A stretch of 64,000 nt of DNA from Thiomonas sp. X19 (GTDB lineage: Bacteria > Pseudomonadota > Gammaproteobacteria > Burkholderiales > Burkholderiaceae_C): assembly GCF_900089495.1 (NCBI RefSeq), contig NZ_LT605203.1:3362030-3426029 (forward strand), read 5' to 3'. The position numbers were made by a program, and so were the translations under genes. Shown here piece by piece: positions 24,745 through 33,178 of this stretch. The stretch's first letter is position 1, and each line of letters starts with the position of its first letter. The notes beneath the pieces are model-generated. The model searched no databases and was not told where the DNA came from. It saw nothing but the letters and a program-made list of their open reading frames with translations.

Positions 24745-25421
24745 GCGGGCTGTTGATGCGCCGCCGTCTATGGGCTGGATTACTCGCCCTGCGCCTCATG
24801 GCCATCCAACGCTTGCTCCTGTTGGGCCTGGCACTGCTGCTGGCGAGTGGCTGCTGGCTTGCTGCACAGGCGGCAAACACGGCAACAATCGGGCAGCCGA
24901 CCTGGCAACAACTCACGCCCATGCAACAGGCTGCTCTGGGGCCATTGCAGGCCGAGTGGCCGCATTTCGATGCTGATCGCAAACGCAAATGGCTGAATAT
25001 TGCTGCGCGCTATTCGGCCATGAGCCCCGAGCAGCGCACCACGCTGCACCAGCGCATGGTCGAGTGGGTGCACATGAGCCCCCAGCAGCGCCGGCAAGCC
25101 CGCGAAAACTTCCTCGCCACGGGTAAGGCGCCGCTGGACAGCCGCAAACAGGCCTGGGAGCGCTACAAGAAGCTGCCCGAAGCTGAAAAACGCGCATTGG
25201 CCCGGGAAGCCAAACGCCCTCCGCACACGCCCGGCCATGTCGGACGCTACGAAGCCGAGCAGCGCCTCAAGAAGACCAAAACCGTGAGCCGAACGGTGGG
25301 CAATCCTCCCCGTCCCGCCAGCACGCCAGCGGCCGTTTCAGTGGCGCCGCCGACGCCTGCCCCCACGACGGCATCCAAGCCCATGGCGCCTCAACCACCG
25401 CCGCCCAGCCCCAAGCCCTGA
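24741..25421 (+). CDS. DUF3106 family secreted/periplasmic protein
   Basis: A 226-residue protein starting at ATGA overlapping the previous stop. An N-terminal hydrophobic stretch with LLLASGCWLAAQAA looks like a signal peptide. The mature part repeats short helical blocks such as WQQLTPMQQAAL, MSPEQRTTLHQRM and MSPQQRRQARENF, the hallmark of DUF3106. The C-terminal 50 residues are rich in Pro, Ala and Thr. Function unknown. It belongs to the sigma factor cluster. Confidence 0.8.
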   Translation: MSGLLMRRRLWAGLLALRLMAIQRLLLLGLALLLASGCWLAAQAANTATIGQPTWQQLTPMQQAALGPLQAEWPHFDADRKRKWLNIAARYSAMSPEQRTTLHQRMVEWVHMSPQQRRQARENFLATGKAPLDSRKQAWERYKKLPEAEKRALAREAKRPPHTPGHVGRYEAEQRLKKTKTVSRTVGNPPRPASTPAAVSVAPPTPAPTTASKPMAPQPPPPSPKP

Positions 25422-25526
25422 GTACGGATTGGGACTCGCATCGGGTTGGAGTGCGGTTCAAGCGCCGAAGTCGATGCAGGTCCGGCGCCACCCGATCTCC
25501 ACCTGAACACACGCACAGCCTCCCGC

Positions 25527-26018
25527 ATGCCACCCAAGCCTTTGCAAGCACCCTCGCTGTATCGCCGGCTTGCTGCGCTGCTGTATGAATCCATCGTGCT
25601 GTTTGGCGTGGCCTGGCTTGCCGCACTGCTCTACGGTCTGGCGGTGGGCCAGCGCAGCGGCGTGATGGACAGGCATGGCTTGCAGGCGGTGGTCTTCTTG
25701 ACACTGGCGATTTACTTCATCGGCTTCTGGCTCGGCCCCGGGCAGACTGTGGCGATGCGCGCCTGGCGTTTGCGCGTGGTGGATGCGAACGGCCGTCCGC
25801 TGCGTCTTGGCCGCGCCGGCTTGCGTTTCGTTTTGGGCTGGCTGTGGGTGTTGCCTGCACTGGCCTTGGCTTGGTTGACCGGGCTGGACCATGTGGCCGG
25901 GCTGGGCATGCTGTTCGGATGGATGGCCTTGTGGGCGCTGGCAAGCTACTTGCGGGCTGACCGCCAGTTCTGGCATGACGCCTGGGCCGGTACGAGACTG
26001 ATCGACATTCCGCGCTGA
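25527..26018 (+). CDS. RDD family membrane protein
   Basis: A 163-residue inner-membrane protein with the RDD domain: YRRLAALLYESIVLFGVAWL, then WLGPGQTVAMRAWRLRVVDANG, and W-HD in RQFWHDAWAGTRLID at the end. Three to four hydrophobic helices are visible. ATG 25527 is chosen for the family N-terminus; the frame is open further upstream. Role unknown; some RDD proteins act as ion transporters. It is the last member of the cluster headed by the sigma factor. Confidence 0.85.
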   Translation: MPPKPLQAPSLYRRLAALLYESIVLFGVAWLAALLYGLAVGQRSGVMDRHGLQAVVFLTLAIYFIGFWLGPGQTVAMRAWRLRVVDANGRPLRLGRAGLRFVLGWLWVLPALALAWLTGLDHVAGLGMLFGWMALWALASYLRADRQFWHDAWAGTRLIDIPR

Positions 26019-26150
26019 GTGGGTTGTCATATTCCGCGCGTCCACACGATGCGCGCAAGACTTCCGCTGCGCAGCGGTGTTTGCCCCGCGTGATGGATGA
26101 CATGTCACCCTTGTCATCCGCCTGTCACAAGACCTGGCTGCAATACGGCC

Positions 26151-27092
26151 ATGCAGCCCAGCCATTTCAGTCCGACATCCACCGACGCGCACCGCTTCAC
26201 ACAGGCCTTGGCTGTTGGCGCTGCGCCTGACGGCACCGAAGACGCACAGGCCACTTACCAGTTCCGCACGCTCTGGCTGTCCGACATTCACCTCGGCACG
26301 CGCGACTGCAAGGCCGAAGCCCTGCTCGACCTGTTGCGCCACTGCCATGCCGGCACCATCTATCTGGTGGGCGACATCATCGACGGCTGGCAGTTGCGCA
26401 AGGGCTGGTATTGGCCGCAGGCGCACAACGACGTGGCGCAGAAGATGCTGCGCAAGGCCCGCAAGGGCTGCCGCGTGGTGTTCATCCCCGGCAATCACGA
26501 TGAATTCGCACGCGACTTTCACGGCCTGCACTTCGGCGGCATCGAGGTGCTGTCCGACGCGGTGCATGTGACCGCCGACGGCGCGCGGCTCTGGATCGTG
26601 CATGGCGACTGGTTCGACGGCGTGGTGATGCACGCCAAGTGGCTCGCCCATCTCGGCGACGCGCTCTACATCTTCACCCTCACGCTCAACCGCTGGCTCA
26701 ATCAGGCGCGCCACCGCCTGGGGTTTTCGTATTGGTCGCTGTCCCAATACCTCAAAGGCAAGGTCAAAAACGCCGTGAGCTATATCTCCAGCTTCGAGCA
26801 GTTGCTGGCCGAAGAGGCCGCTCGGCGGCAATGCGAGGGGGTGGTGTGCGGCCACATCCACCGCGCCGAATTGCGCAAGATCGATGGCAGCATCTACGCC
26901 AACTGCGGCGACTGGGTCGAAAGCCTCACCGCCCTGGTCGAGCTGCAGGACGGCACCCTGCAATTGCTGATGTGGAAGCCTTCCGCCTCGGCACCTGTCG
27001 TCCTGGCCGAGTTACCGCCGGGCAGCGCAAGCACCGGACAGGCCGAAGCCCCGACCCAACCCCAAGCGAGCCACGTCCCATGCGCATCCTGA
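26151..27092 (+). CDS. Calcineurin-like phosphoesterase (UDP-2,3-diacylglucosamine diphosphatase-like)
   Basis: A 313-residue metallophosphoesterase. The five metal-binding motifs are in order: LSDIHLG, LVGDIIDGW, PGNHDEF, IVHGDWFDG and VCGHIHRAE. LpxH-type enzymes with this pattern cleave UDP-2,3-diacylglucosamine in lipid A synthesis; several members of this longer group act elsewhere in the envelope. ATG 26151 follows a 30-residue unstructured leader; later starts are possible. The stop overlaps the glycosyltransferase gene by 13 nt, so the two are probably co-expressed in envelope lipid metabolism. Confidence 0.85.
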   Translation: MQPSHFSPTSTDAHRFTQALAVGAAPDGTEDAQATYQFRTLWLSDIHLGTRDCKAEALLDLLRHCHAGTIYLVGDIIDGWQLRKGWYWPQAHNDVAQKMLRKARKGCRVVFIPGNHDEFARDFHGLHFGGIEVLSDAVHVTADGARLWIVHGDWFDGVVMHAKWLAHLGDALYIFTLTLNRWLNQARHRLGFSYWSLSQYLKGKVKNAVSYISSFEQLLAEEAARRQCEGVVCGHIHRAELRKIDGSIYANCGDWVESLTALVELQDGTLQLLMWKPSASAPVVLAELPPGSASTGQAEAPTQPQASHVPCAS

Positions 27093-28111
27093 TCGTGAGC
27101 GACGCCTGGAGTCCCCAGGTCAATGGGGTGGTTCGCACCTTGAAGACCACCATCGAGCATTTGCGCGCCCAGGGCGAGGTGATCGAAGTCATCGAGCCGG
27201 GCCAGTTCCGCACGCTCCCCTGCCCGAGCTACCCCGAAATCCGCTTGAGCTGGCGGCCCAAAACATTGGTGATGCAGCGCATCGCCGCCTTCAGCCCGGA
27301 CGTGGTGCACATCGCCACCGAAGGGCCGCTGGGCCTGGCCGCGAGGCGCGCCGCGCTGCAACTTCACATTCCCTTGACAACGGCCTACCACACCCGCTTT
27401 CCCGAGTATGTCAAAGCCCGCTTCGGCATTCCCTTGGCCTGGACCTACGCCTACCTGCGCTGGTTTCACAACGCCGCACGCATCACCCTGGTGCCGACCC
27501 AGGTGGTGCGCAGCGACCTCACGGCGCGGGGCCTGACCCGTCTGGCGCTGTGGTCGCGCGGGGTAGACGGGCGCATGTTCTTCCCACGCCATGTTCAACG
27601 GCTGGACGGCGTTCCGCCCATCTTCCTCTATGTCGGCCGGGTCGCAGTGGAGAAGAACATCGACGCCTTCCTCAATCTCGACCTTCCCGGCACCAAATGG
27701 GTCGTCGGCGAAGGCCCCGAACTCCACCGCATCCAGCGCGAACATCCCGGCGTGCGCTTTCTCGGCGTGCTCACACAAGACCGTCTCGCCGAGGTGTATT
27801 CCGGCGCCGACGTGTTCGTCTTCCCCAGCCGCACCGACACCTTCGGCCTGGTGCTGATCGAGGCCCTGGCCTGCGGCTGTCCGGTGGCGGCCTATCCCGT
27901 CACCGGCCCGGTGGACGTGATCGGCGATGCTCCCGCCGGCGTGCTGGACGAAGACCTGCGCGCCGCCTGCCTCGCCGCCTTGCGCATTCCGCGGCAAAAC
28001 GCCGTGGCCCATGCCCGCCAGTTCACCTGGCAACGCGCCACCAGCCAGTTCCTGCAGCACCTGCGCGAAGCCGCCGAGCAGCCACCCCGACACCCCGCAG
28101 AGGCCAGCTAA
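27080..28111 (+). CDS. Glycosyltransferase family 4 (GT-B fold)
   Basis: A 343-residue glycosyltransferase. The N-terminal domain starts ILIVSDAWSPQVNGVVRTL, the group-1 acceptor-binding start. TAYHTRFPEYV follows, and the C-terminal nucleotide-sugar domain has FLYVGRVAVEKNIDAFL and the E-x7-E type motif PSRTDTFGLVLIEALACG. It resembles alpha-mannosyltransferases/sulfoquinovosyl or glycolipid transferases of envelope lipids; the sugar donor cannot be read. It overlaps the preceding phosphoesterase and is followed by dgkA, which suggests a glycolipid or phospholipid-recycling setting. Confidence 0.87.
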   Translation: MRILIVSDAWSPQVNGVVRTLKTTIEHLRAQGEVIEVIEPGQFRTLPCPSYPEIRLSWRPKTLVMQRIAAFSPDVVHIATEGPLGLAARRAALQLHIPLTTAYHTRFPEYVKARFGIPLAWTYAYLRWFHNAARITLVPTQVVRSDLTARGLTRLALWSRGVDGRMFFPRHVQRLDGVPPIFLYVGRVAVEKNIDAFLNLDLPGTKWVVGEGPELHRIQREHPGVRFLGVLTQDRLAEVYSGADVFVFPSRTDTFGLVLIEALACGCPVAAYPVTGPVDVIGDAPAGVLDEDLRAACLAALRIPRQNAVAHARQFTWQRATSQFLQHLREAAEQPPRHPAEAS

Positions 28112-28165
28112 GCTTGGGCAGAGCTTCAGATCCTGTCGAACTTCTGCCAAGCCAGCGTACGCACC

Positions 28166-28543
28166 TTGTCCCCCCATCCCTACAAAAGCAGGACGGGCGT
28201 GGCCCGCATCGTGCATGCCTTGCACAATTCGGCCAGTGGCCTGCGCACCGCATGGCGCACCGAATCGGCCTTCCGCCAGGAAGGCATGCTCACCCTCGTC
28301 ATGCTGCCACTGGCCTTCTGGCTCGGCCACGGCGGCGTCGAACGTGCGTTGCTGGCAGGAACTGTGCTGTTGATTCCCGTGGTGGAGTTGCTCAACACGG
28401 CCGTGGAATACACCGTGGACCGGGTTTCGCTGGAGCGCCACGAACTGAGCAAGACCGCCAAGGACATGGGCAGTGCGGCGGTGTTGCTAACCTTAGTGCT
28501 CGCGTTTGTTGTGTGGTGCACAATTCTATTAAGTCATTTTTAA
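28166..28543 (+). CDS. dgkA: Diacylglycerol kinase
   Basis: A 125-residue small membrane kinase that phosphorylates diacylglycerol. Three hydrophobic helices are present, with the family signature VVELLNTAVEYTVDR followed by HELSKTAKDMGSAAV. AFRQEGMLTL matches the first conserved block. The first codon is TTG 28166, with no strong ribosome-binding site; a later GTG at the RTGVARIVHA stretch is possible. It is the last gene of core character before the mobile element, whose repeats begin about 40 nt downstream. Confidence 0.9.
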   Translation: MSPHPYKSRTGVARIVHALHNSASGLRTAWRTESAFRQEGMLTLVMLPLAFWLGHGGVERALLAGTVLLIPVVELLNTAVEYTVDRVSLERHELSKTAKDMGSAAVLLTLVLAFVVWCTILLSHF

Positions 28544-28582
28544 TCAATAGCTTATAAATATTAACCATAATAATATAGTGGT

Positions 28583-28680
28583 CTTTTTGGGGGCTTTTTG
28601 GGGGAACGATTCCCCCACAATTCCCCCACGCACGACGCCATGTGACGCTGCGCGACGTCGCGCTTCCCCCAGATTTCCCC
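28583..28680. repeat. Cluster of G/C-tract repeats at the left edge of the mobile element
   Basis: Two exact tandem copies of CTTTTTGGGGG (28583-28604) are followed by ATTCCCCCAC twice (28609-28628) and two more TTCCCCC units up to about 28680. GGGGGAA-CGA-TTCCCCC (28600-28616) is a perfect 7-bp hairpin. The zone begins right after dgkA in AT-rich DNA. It could be the dgkA terminator, iteron-like replication or recombination sites, or the element boundary. The rest of the 301-nt gap up to 28844 shows no gene. Confidence 0.6.
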
Positions 28681-28844
28681 CATCGGACGACGCCGCGACC
28701 GGCCCTCGGATCGCAGCGACTGCGTTGCCGCCATGCCACATATGAACGTCGATCAGCCCGTCACCGACAACACAACAACATCCATTGCGTCACAATAGTC
28801 GCCAAGATCATTCTGGATTCCTCCAGCAACGACCGATCCTCTCC

Positions 28845-29309
28845 ATGAGCGCCAGCACAACGATACTGAGACTGCTGCAATACGCCATACACCCCTCGGA
28901 CAAGGTGCTGGGCGGTGTCTCGCGTGCCCACAAGCGCCACATGGAGCGTGGCGTCTTCGGCGCCGGAATTGGCCTACTCCTCGTTTTGCATCTTGATGCC
29001 GCAGTCGCCTCGCTCATCATGGCGCTGCTCGTAGCCGGGATCCTCGTTTCGGCCGTCCCAATCCTGCGCAGCCTGTCCGCGCACTTTCGGTCCAAAGCGC
29101 AGCGCGCCATTGGCGCCGCACGGCAAATAGCGGTCCTGGAACGTGTCATCACTCGCCTTTTGAGGGCGGCCCGTGCGGCGCACGCGTGGTTCATCACCAC
29201 CCTCCGCAGCCAGGTGGAAACCCGGCCAGTGCACATCAGGCAGCGCGTCGTTGCGCACGTCTGCATCACCCCCCGCATCCTCCCCATCCCTGCCATCGCC
29301 CGCGCGTAA
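28845..29309 (+). CDS. Hypothetical protein with a hydrophobic hairpin
   Basis: A 154-residue protein I do not recognise. It has a basic N-terminus (ILRLLQYAIHPSDKVLG, AHKRHMERG), two adjoining hydrophobic stretches around residues 42-73 that may form a membrane hairpin, and a basic, Arg-rich C-terminal half. ATG 28845 is preceded by no strong ribosome-binding site. It is the first gene of the mobile element, upstream of genes for DNA-related proteins. Confidence 0.5.
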   Translation: MSASTTILRLLQYAIHPSDKVLGGVSRAHKRHMERGVFGAGIGLLLVLHLDAAVASLIMALLVAGILVSAVPILRSLSAHFRSKAQRAIGAARQIAVLERVITRLLRAARAAHAWFITTLRSQVETRPVHIRQRVVAHVCITPRILPIPAIARA

Positions 29310-29405
29310 TCGCGGGCTCCCCATTCCTTCGCGGCCGTTCCCCGGCTGTCCGCGTCGCGCATCCCATCCGTTATGGGGGTTGGGCCGCTCCACCTGGAGC
29401 GCCAC

Positions 29406-29756
29406 ATGGCAATCGACACCTACACCTTGCTCCTCGAGCAGGGCTATCCGCTTTCCCTGCACCTCGACGACGACCGTTTGCTTCAAGCCGTCGGCTTACC
29501 CACTGCGGGTGCAGCGCGTGCCCAAATTGCTCGGGGGCAGTTCGGCCTGCGCTATCGCCGCGTGGGCCGACGCTACATCGTCACCCTGCGTGATCTGGCC
29601 CTCTGGCTCGACGGCGGTGATGACAGCTCCACGGCACCAGGACGGGCATCGACGCCAGTTTCACCTTTGGCCCCGGCGCTCACGGAGGCCCCTGCCCGGC
29701 GGCGGCCTGGTCGTCCGCGACTGTCGGCCACCCTGGGCCTTGGGGGCCTCAAATGA
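29406..29756 (+). CDS. Small putative DNA-binding protein of the mobile element
   Basis: A 116-residue protein: MAIDTYTLLLEQGYPLSLHL, then DRLLQAVGLPTAGAARAQIAR and RYRRVGRRYIVTLRDLALWL, followed by a low-complexity tail ending in RRRPGRPRLS. The middle resembles winged or MerR/AlpA-like DNA-binding folds in which a site is read through 'RVGRRYIV'. The tail contains an AT-hook-like RPGRPR. This is inference from pattern only. Its stop overlaps the next gene by 4 nt. Confidence 0.55.
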   Translation: MAIDTYTLLLEQGYPLSLHLDDDRLLQAVGLPTAGAARAQIARGQFGLRYRRVGRRYIVTLRDLALWLDGGDDSSTAPGRASTPVSPLAPALTEAPARRRPGRPRLSATLGLGGLK

Positions 29757-30163
29757 GCGCGATCAACGTGCTGCTATCCCGACTCCAGGGCACACGACGC
29801 ACAGGCAACAGGCGCTGGATCGCCCGCTGCCCGGCACACGAGGATCGCAACGCATCCCTGAGCATCCGGGAGCTGGAGGACGGCCTTGTCCTGTTCCATT
29901 GCTTCGCCGGCTGCGAAGCCGAAGCCGTGCTGCAGGGCGCAGGCCTCTCATGGCCCGATGTGCTGCCAGCGGAGCCTACTGCGCACCGCACGTTTCATGC
30001 GCTGGACGTGCTGCGCGCGTTGGAACAGGAAGCCCTGATCGTGGCCAGCGTCGCCGCCACCGTTGGCATGGGCTCCGCCCCCAGCGAGGACGACCGTCAG
30101 CGCGTGAGCCTTGCTCATGCACGCATTCTGGCCGGGCTGTGTCTGGCAGGGGGTGGACGATGA
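29753..30163 (+). CDS. CHC2 zinc-finger protein (DNA-primase-like N-terminal domain)
   Basis: A 136-residue protein with C26-PA-H29 in RWIARCPAHEDRNASLSI and C50-FAG-C54 in VLFHCFAGCEAEAVLQ, the CHC2 zinc-binding fold that recognises template DNA in primases. No TOPRIM catalytic domain follows, so by itself it cannot prime. In many mobile elements such proteins lie directly upstream of a DUF3987 or DUF927 helicase-like protein, as here, where the next ATG overlaps this stop. A role in element replication is likely but unproven. Confidence 0.75.
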   Translation: MSAINVLLSRLQGTRRTGNRRWIARCPAHEDRNASLSIRELEDGLVLFHCFAGCEAEAVLQGAGLSWPDVLPAEPTAHRTFHALDVLRALEQEALIVASVAATVGMGSAPSEDDRQRVSLAHARILAGLCLAGGGR

Positions 30164-31632
30164 GCGCGATCGCTGAAGCCGACCACGCACTCGAAGCCGC
30201 GCGGCGCGGCGCATCCATCCTGGACGATGTCGCTGCCGCAAGCGCTCGGCGTCCAGCAGTGTCAGCGCTACCACCGCTGCCCTTGGCGCAAGCCCTGGAG
30301 CGCGCGCAAGGTCTGCTCGCACCGCCGACAAATGGAGGCAGTGGCGACTATCCACTGGAGGCCCTGGGGCCGCTGGCCGAGGCCGCCCGCGATCTGGCCG
30401 CCGGCGCACAGCTTGCACCTGCAATGGCCGGGCAATCCTTACTCGCTGCTGCGGCGCTGCTCGTGCAGTCCACCGCGAACGTGCAGACCCTGGATGGATC
30501 GACCAAGCCCCTGAGCCTGTATTGCCTGACCATCGCCAACTCAGGCGATGGCAAGGACACGGCAGACCGCCCAGCCCTGCGCCCTGTTCACGCATTTCAG
30601 CGCCAAGCAGGCCCGCAGTGGGAAGCGGATCGAGCCGCGTATGAGGACGCGAAGGCAAGCCGCAACAGGGGCGACGCAACGCCTGAGCCGATGGGACCCG
30701 CACCGTACCGGTTGGCTGCTGATCTGACCATCGAAGGGCTGCGACGCAGTTTTGTCGAGGGTGTCGCCGCGCAGGGCATTTTCAGCACAGAAGCCGCCAT
30801 CGTGCTGGCCGGGCATGCCATGCAAGCGGAGCACCGCACAAATACCGCTGCCAATCTTTGCGGAATTTGGGATCGTGGACATCTGAGCGCGATTCGCGGT
30901 GGCGCGGGCCGGACCGAGCGTTACGGCGTGCGCCTGAGCGCGCACCTGCTGATCCAGCCCGCAGCACTGGGAGACGTGCTGAACGATGAAAGCCTGGCAG
31001 GCGTCGGATTCTGGCCGCGATTCTTGCTCGCCTGGCCTGCACCCCTGGAGCCGCGCAAGTACAAGCCTTGGAAGCCTGAAAGCAGCGAGGCCTTGCGCCG
31101 GTACTGGGGCGACTGTGAGCGCCTGCTGGCGCGCCCCATGCCGGTGGATTGTGACGCCTTGCCGGTGATCGAACTGGACAGCGGCGCGACGCGGCACATG
31201 GCCCGGTTTTTCGAGGGCATGGAGTATGAAGGCCGCAAGGGTGATCTGCGCGACGTGCGCCCGTTCACCTTGCGTGCCACGGAACTGGCCTGTCGGATTG
31301 CGGGCGTACTGGCTGCATTCGCCGGGATTCAAACCATCGACGTGGGCCTGGCCGAATGTGGCGCCGTGCTGGCTGCGCATGCGCTGGACAACTGGCAAGC
31401 CGCACTCGCGGGCAAGGCCGACCCCGTACCAGGCTGGGCTTCGACCTTGTATCGCTGGCTGGCCACCCGTGGCGATCCGGTCGCGATCCGGGATCTGACC
31501 AAATTAGCCCCCGCCAGCGTGCGCCCGCGCAGCCGCAGGGATGCGGCCATCGACCGCCTGAAGGCTTGCGGGTTGGTGGCCATGGATGAAGGCGACATCG
31601 GTGCTTTGGGGGTGGACCATGCGCGCAACTGA
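30160..31632 (+). CDS. DUF3987 family protein of mobile elements
   Basis: A 490-residue protein. LEALGPLAEAARDLAAGAQ, QSLLAAAALLVQSTANVQTL and SLYCLTIANSGDGKDTADRP are the typical DUF3987 start, with the last stretch standing where a P-loop is expected (NSGDGKDT rather than GxxGxGKS). GIFSTEAAIVLAGHAMQ and GVRLSAHLLIQPAAL follow. DUF3987 proteins are found on plasmids and islands and are thought to assist replication. The N-terminus overlaps the CHC2 gene, and the C-terminal 13 nt overlap the next gene, so the three form one operon. Confidence 0.82.
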   Translation: MSAIAEADHALEAARRGASILDDVAAASARRPAVSALPPLPLAQALERAQGLLAPPTNGGSGDYPLEALGPLAEAARDLAAGAQLAPAMAGQSLLAAAALLVQSTANVQTLDGSTKPLSLYCLTIANSGDGKDTADRPALRPVHAFQRQAGPQWEADRAAYEDAKASRNRGDATPEPMGPAPYRLAADLTIEGLRRSFVEGVAAQGIFSTEAAIVLAGHAMQAEHRTNTAANLCGIWDRGHLSAIRGGAGRTERYGVRLSAHLLIQPAALGDVLNDESLAGVGFWPRFLLAWPAPLEPRKYKPWKPESSEALRRYWGDCERLLARPMPVDCDALPVIELDSGATRHMARFFEGMEYEGRKGDLRDVRPFTLRATELACRIAGVLAAFAGIQTIDVGLAECGAVLAAHALDNWQAALAGKADPVPGWASTLYRWLATRGDPVAIRDLTKLAPASVRPRSRRDAAIDRLKACGLVAMDEGDIGALGVDHARN

Positions 31633-32311
31633 CATCGTCAAATCCGCATTCCGCCCCGTGACTCCTGCGGATGTTGCGGATGCTGCGGACACCCGCATGC
31701 AGACTCGCTCGATGGGTTTGCGGAACCCTGCGGATGGCTGCGGATATCTCACAAATGATGGATCTGTCCGCAAGGTTCCGCAACCCTCCGCAAGCTCCGA
31801 AACCCGCATGGATGCTGGCGATCCGCAGCATCCGCAGGTTCCGCAGCCAGCCTGTGGGGGAAACGCGCACGCGTCGGTCCATCCACCGTGTTGCACAGCC
31901 CGCCAGACCTGTCATGCGCATGACCCTGCCGACACCCTCCTTGCGTGTCTGAGCCATCTGCGCACACATGGTGTGGTACTGGCGCTGGAGCATGGACAGA
32001 TTGTGGCGCGAGGGCTGGAACAGGGCGACCCCGTGACGCAGGATGCCTGTGCCGTCTCGCTGGCCGCGCGCCATGCAGAACTACTCGCCGCACTGCGTGC
32101 GCAACACACGGCAACCGAGGTCATCACCAAGGCCGCCCAGCGCGACTGCTGGGACTGCCAACACCTGCGCACCCTCAACGACGAGCCGGGCAACAAACTG
32201 CCGCAGTGCAAGCGTGGCCACCCGCTCGTGTGGCGGCGTATCGGCCCGGGAGGCGTGCGCACAGCGCCCACCCGATTCGACATGCGTGCATGTCCCGACA
32301 AGGATCCCTGA
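31619..32311 (+). CDS. Hypothetical protein with a C-terminal cysteine cluster
   Basis: A 230-residue protein I do not recognise. The middle third is encoded by DNA crowded with GCGGA/TCCGC motifs and has low complexity. The C-terminal part reads LLACLSHLRTHGVVLALEHG, HAELLAALRAQHTATEVI and then RDCWDCQHLRTL, PQCKRGHPLVWRR and DMRACPDKDP; its cysteines (C-x2-C and later C-x4-H/C) suggest a zinc ribbon. The first part (FRPVTPADVADAADTRMQ) recalls tails of TubC/DNA-primase-associated proteins, with no firm match. It overlaps the DUF3987 gene. Confidence 0.6.
   Translation: MRATDIVKSAFRPVTPADVADAADTRMQTRSMGLRNPADGCGYLTNDGSVRKVPQPSASSETRMDAGDPQHPQVPQPACGGNAHASVHPPCCTARQTCHAHDPADTLLACLSHLRTHGVVLALEHGQIVARGLEQGDPVTQDACAVSLAARHAELLAALRAQHTATEVITKAAQRDCWDCQHLRTLNDEPGNKLPQCKRGHPLVWRRIGPGGVRTAPTRFDMRACPDKDP
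31660..31850. repeat. Dense GCGGA/TCCGC repeat motifs inside a coding region
   Basis: TGCGGATGTTGCGGATGCTG at the left and the opposite-strand versions (TCCGCAAGGTTCCGCAACCC, ATCCGCAGCATCCGCAGGTT) at the right give more than ten GCGGA-type pentamers in 190 bp, first direct and then inverted. Such density is uncommon by chance and could be iteron-like binding sites, a recombination hotspot or only a codon-driven repeat. Confidence 0.45.
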
Positions 32312-32353
32312 TGCAACGTCGAACCCAATGCAGGAAGGTGAGGCTGTTGGATC

Positions 32354-32393
32354 GGTACAGGGTAGGCCACGGGTTTACTTCGGCACGCCGAAG
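32354..32393 (-). other. Candidate origin of transfer (oriT) with nic-like site
   Basis: Read on the minus strand: a perfect 7-bp inverted repeat CTTCGGC-GT-GCCGAAG (32393-32378) is followed after 12 nt by CTACCCTG (32365-32358), one base from the MOBP/IncP nic core CTATCCTG. This inverted-repeat-then-nic layout resembles the RK2 oriT. It lies in the only sizeable non-coding gap (32312-32540) upstream of the mobilization genes. Confidence 0.45.
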
Positions 32394-32540
32394 CAAGCCC
32401 CGAGGCACCTGGTCAGGCTCCGCCCGACACCCGCATGCTCACCCCCTTCGGCACGTACAGCACACCGATTTCGCTTCTCCGCACCGTTGGTTTGTCGCAC
32501 CCTTTGCGTGCCGTCTTTGATCCTCTTCCGGAGTTCAACC

Positions 32541-33176
32541 ATGTCTGCATCCATCCCAGCATCCGCCACCCATTCCCCCAAGACATCCCGCCCATCGGCC
32601 GACGAGGCCCTGCGCAAACTGGACGGCGCCGACGCCGTCACCGACGCCCTGCTCGGCAAGAAGAAAACCTCCATCGCCGAATGCTTTATCGAGGCCCGTC
32701 GGCAGGACATTCAGAAGCTGCTCGACGGCGGCTTGTCCGTGGCCCGCTACGCCGCCTTGCTGGCCCCCAAGCTGGACATGAAACCCTCGACCCTGCAGGC
32801 CGCCTTGACCAAGGCCGGGTTCGTGTCGCTACAAGCCAAAGCCCCTGGCGCCTCGCAAGCGGCAAACAAATCGGCACCGAAGACCCCGCCCCCGGCGCAA
32901 CCGGCGCCCCAGTCGGCCGCGCCGTCCGGCCTGCCGTCTTCAACCCAGCCGGCCCAACCCCAGCCCATCACGGATGCCGACTTGCGCCCGATTCTCGCCT
33001 TGCTGGACTTTGGCCAGCCCGGCGCCCCGCCGACCCCGAGTGATCGGGCCCGGGTGCGGGGCTGGGTCGAAAAGCACGGCGTCGCCAAAACCGAAGCCCT
33101 GTTCCAACAATGGCGGGCCTTCAATGGCCCCGAGGTGCCGGCCTATCCGTCGTCGGTTCACGCGATCATGCGCTAG
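32541..33176 (+). CDS. Hypothetical protein, probable mobilization accessory factor
   Basis: A 211-residue protein. The N-terminal half is helical (DALLGKKKTSIAECFIEARR, DIQKLLDGGLSVARYAALL) and contains a possible helix-turn-helix (MKPSTLQAALTKAGFVSL). A Pro/Ala-rich linker (residues 100-150) leads to a second helical module with SDRARVRGWVEKHGVAKTEA. GGAG stands 8 nt before ATG 32541. I do not know the family; location between the candidate oriT and mobC-relaxase genes suggests a relaxosome or regulatory role. Confidence 0.6.
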   Translation: MSASIPASATHSPKTSRPSADEALRKLDGADAVTDALLGKKKTSIAECFIEARRQDIQKLLDGGLSVARYAALLAPKLDMKPSTLQAALTKAGFVSLQAKAPGASQAANKSAPKTPPPAQPAPQSAAPSGLPSSTQPAQPQPITDADLRPILALLDFGQPGAPPTPSDRARVRGWVEKHGVAKTEALFQQWRAFNGPEVPAYPSSVHAIMR

Positions 33177-33178
33177 CC

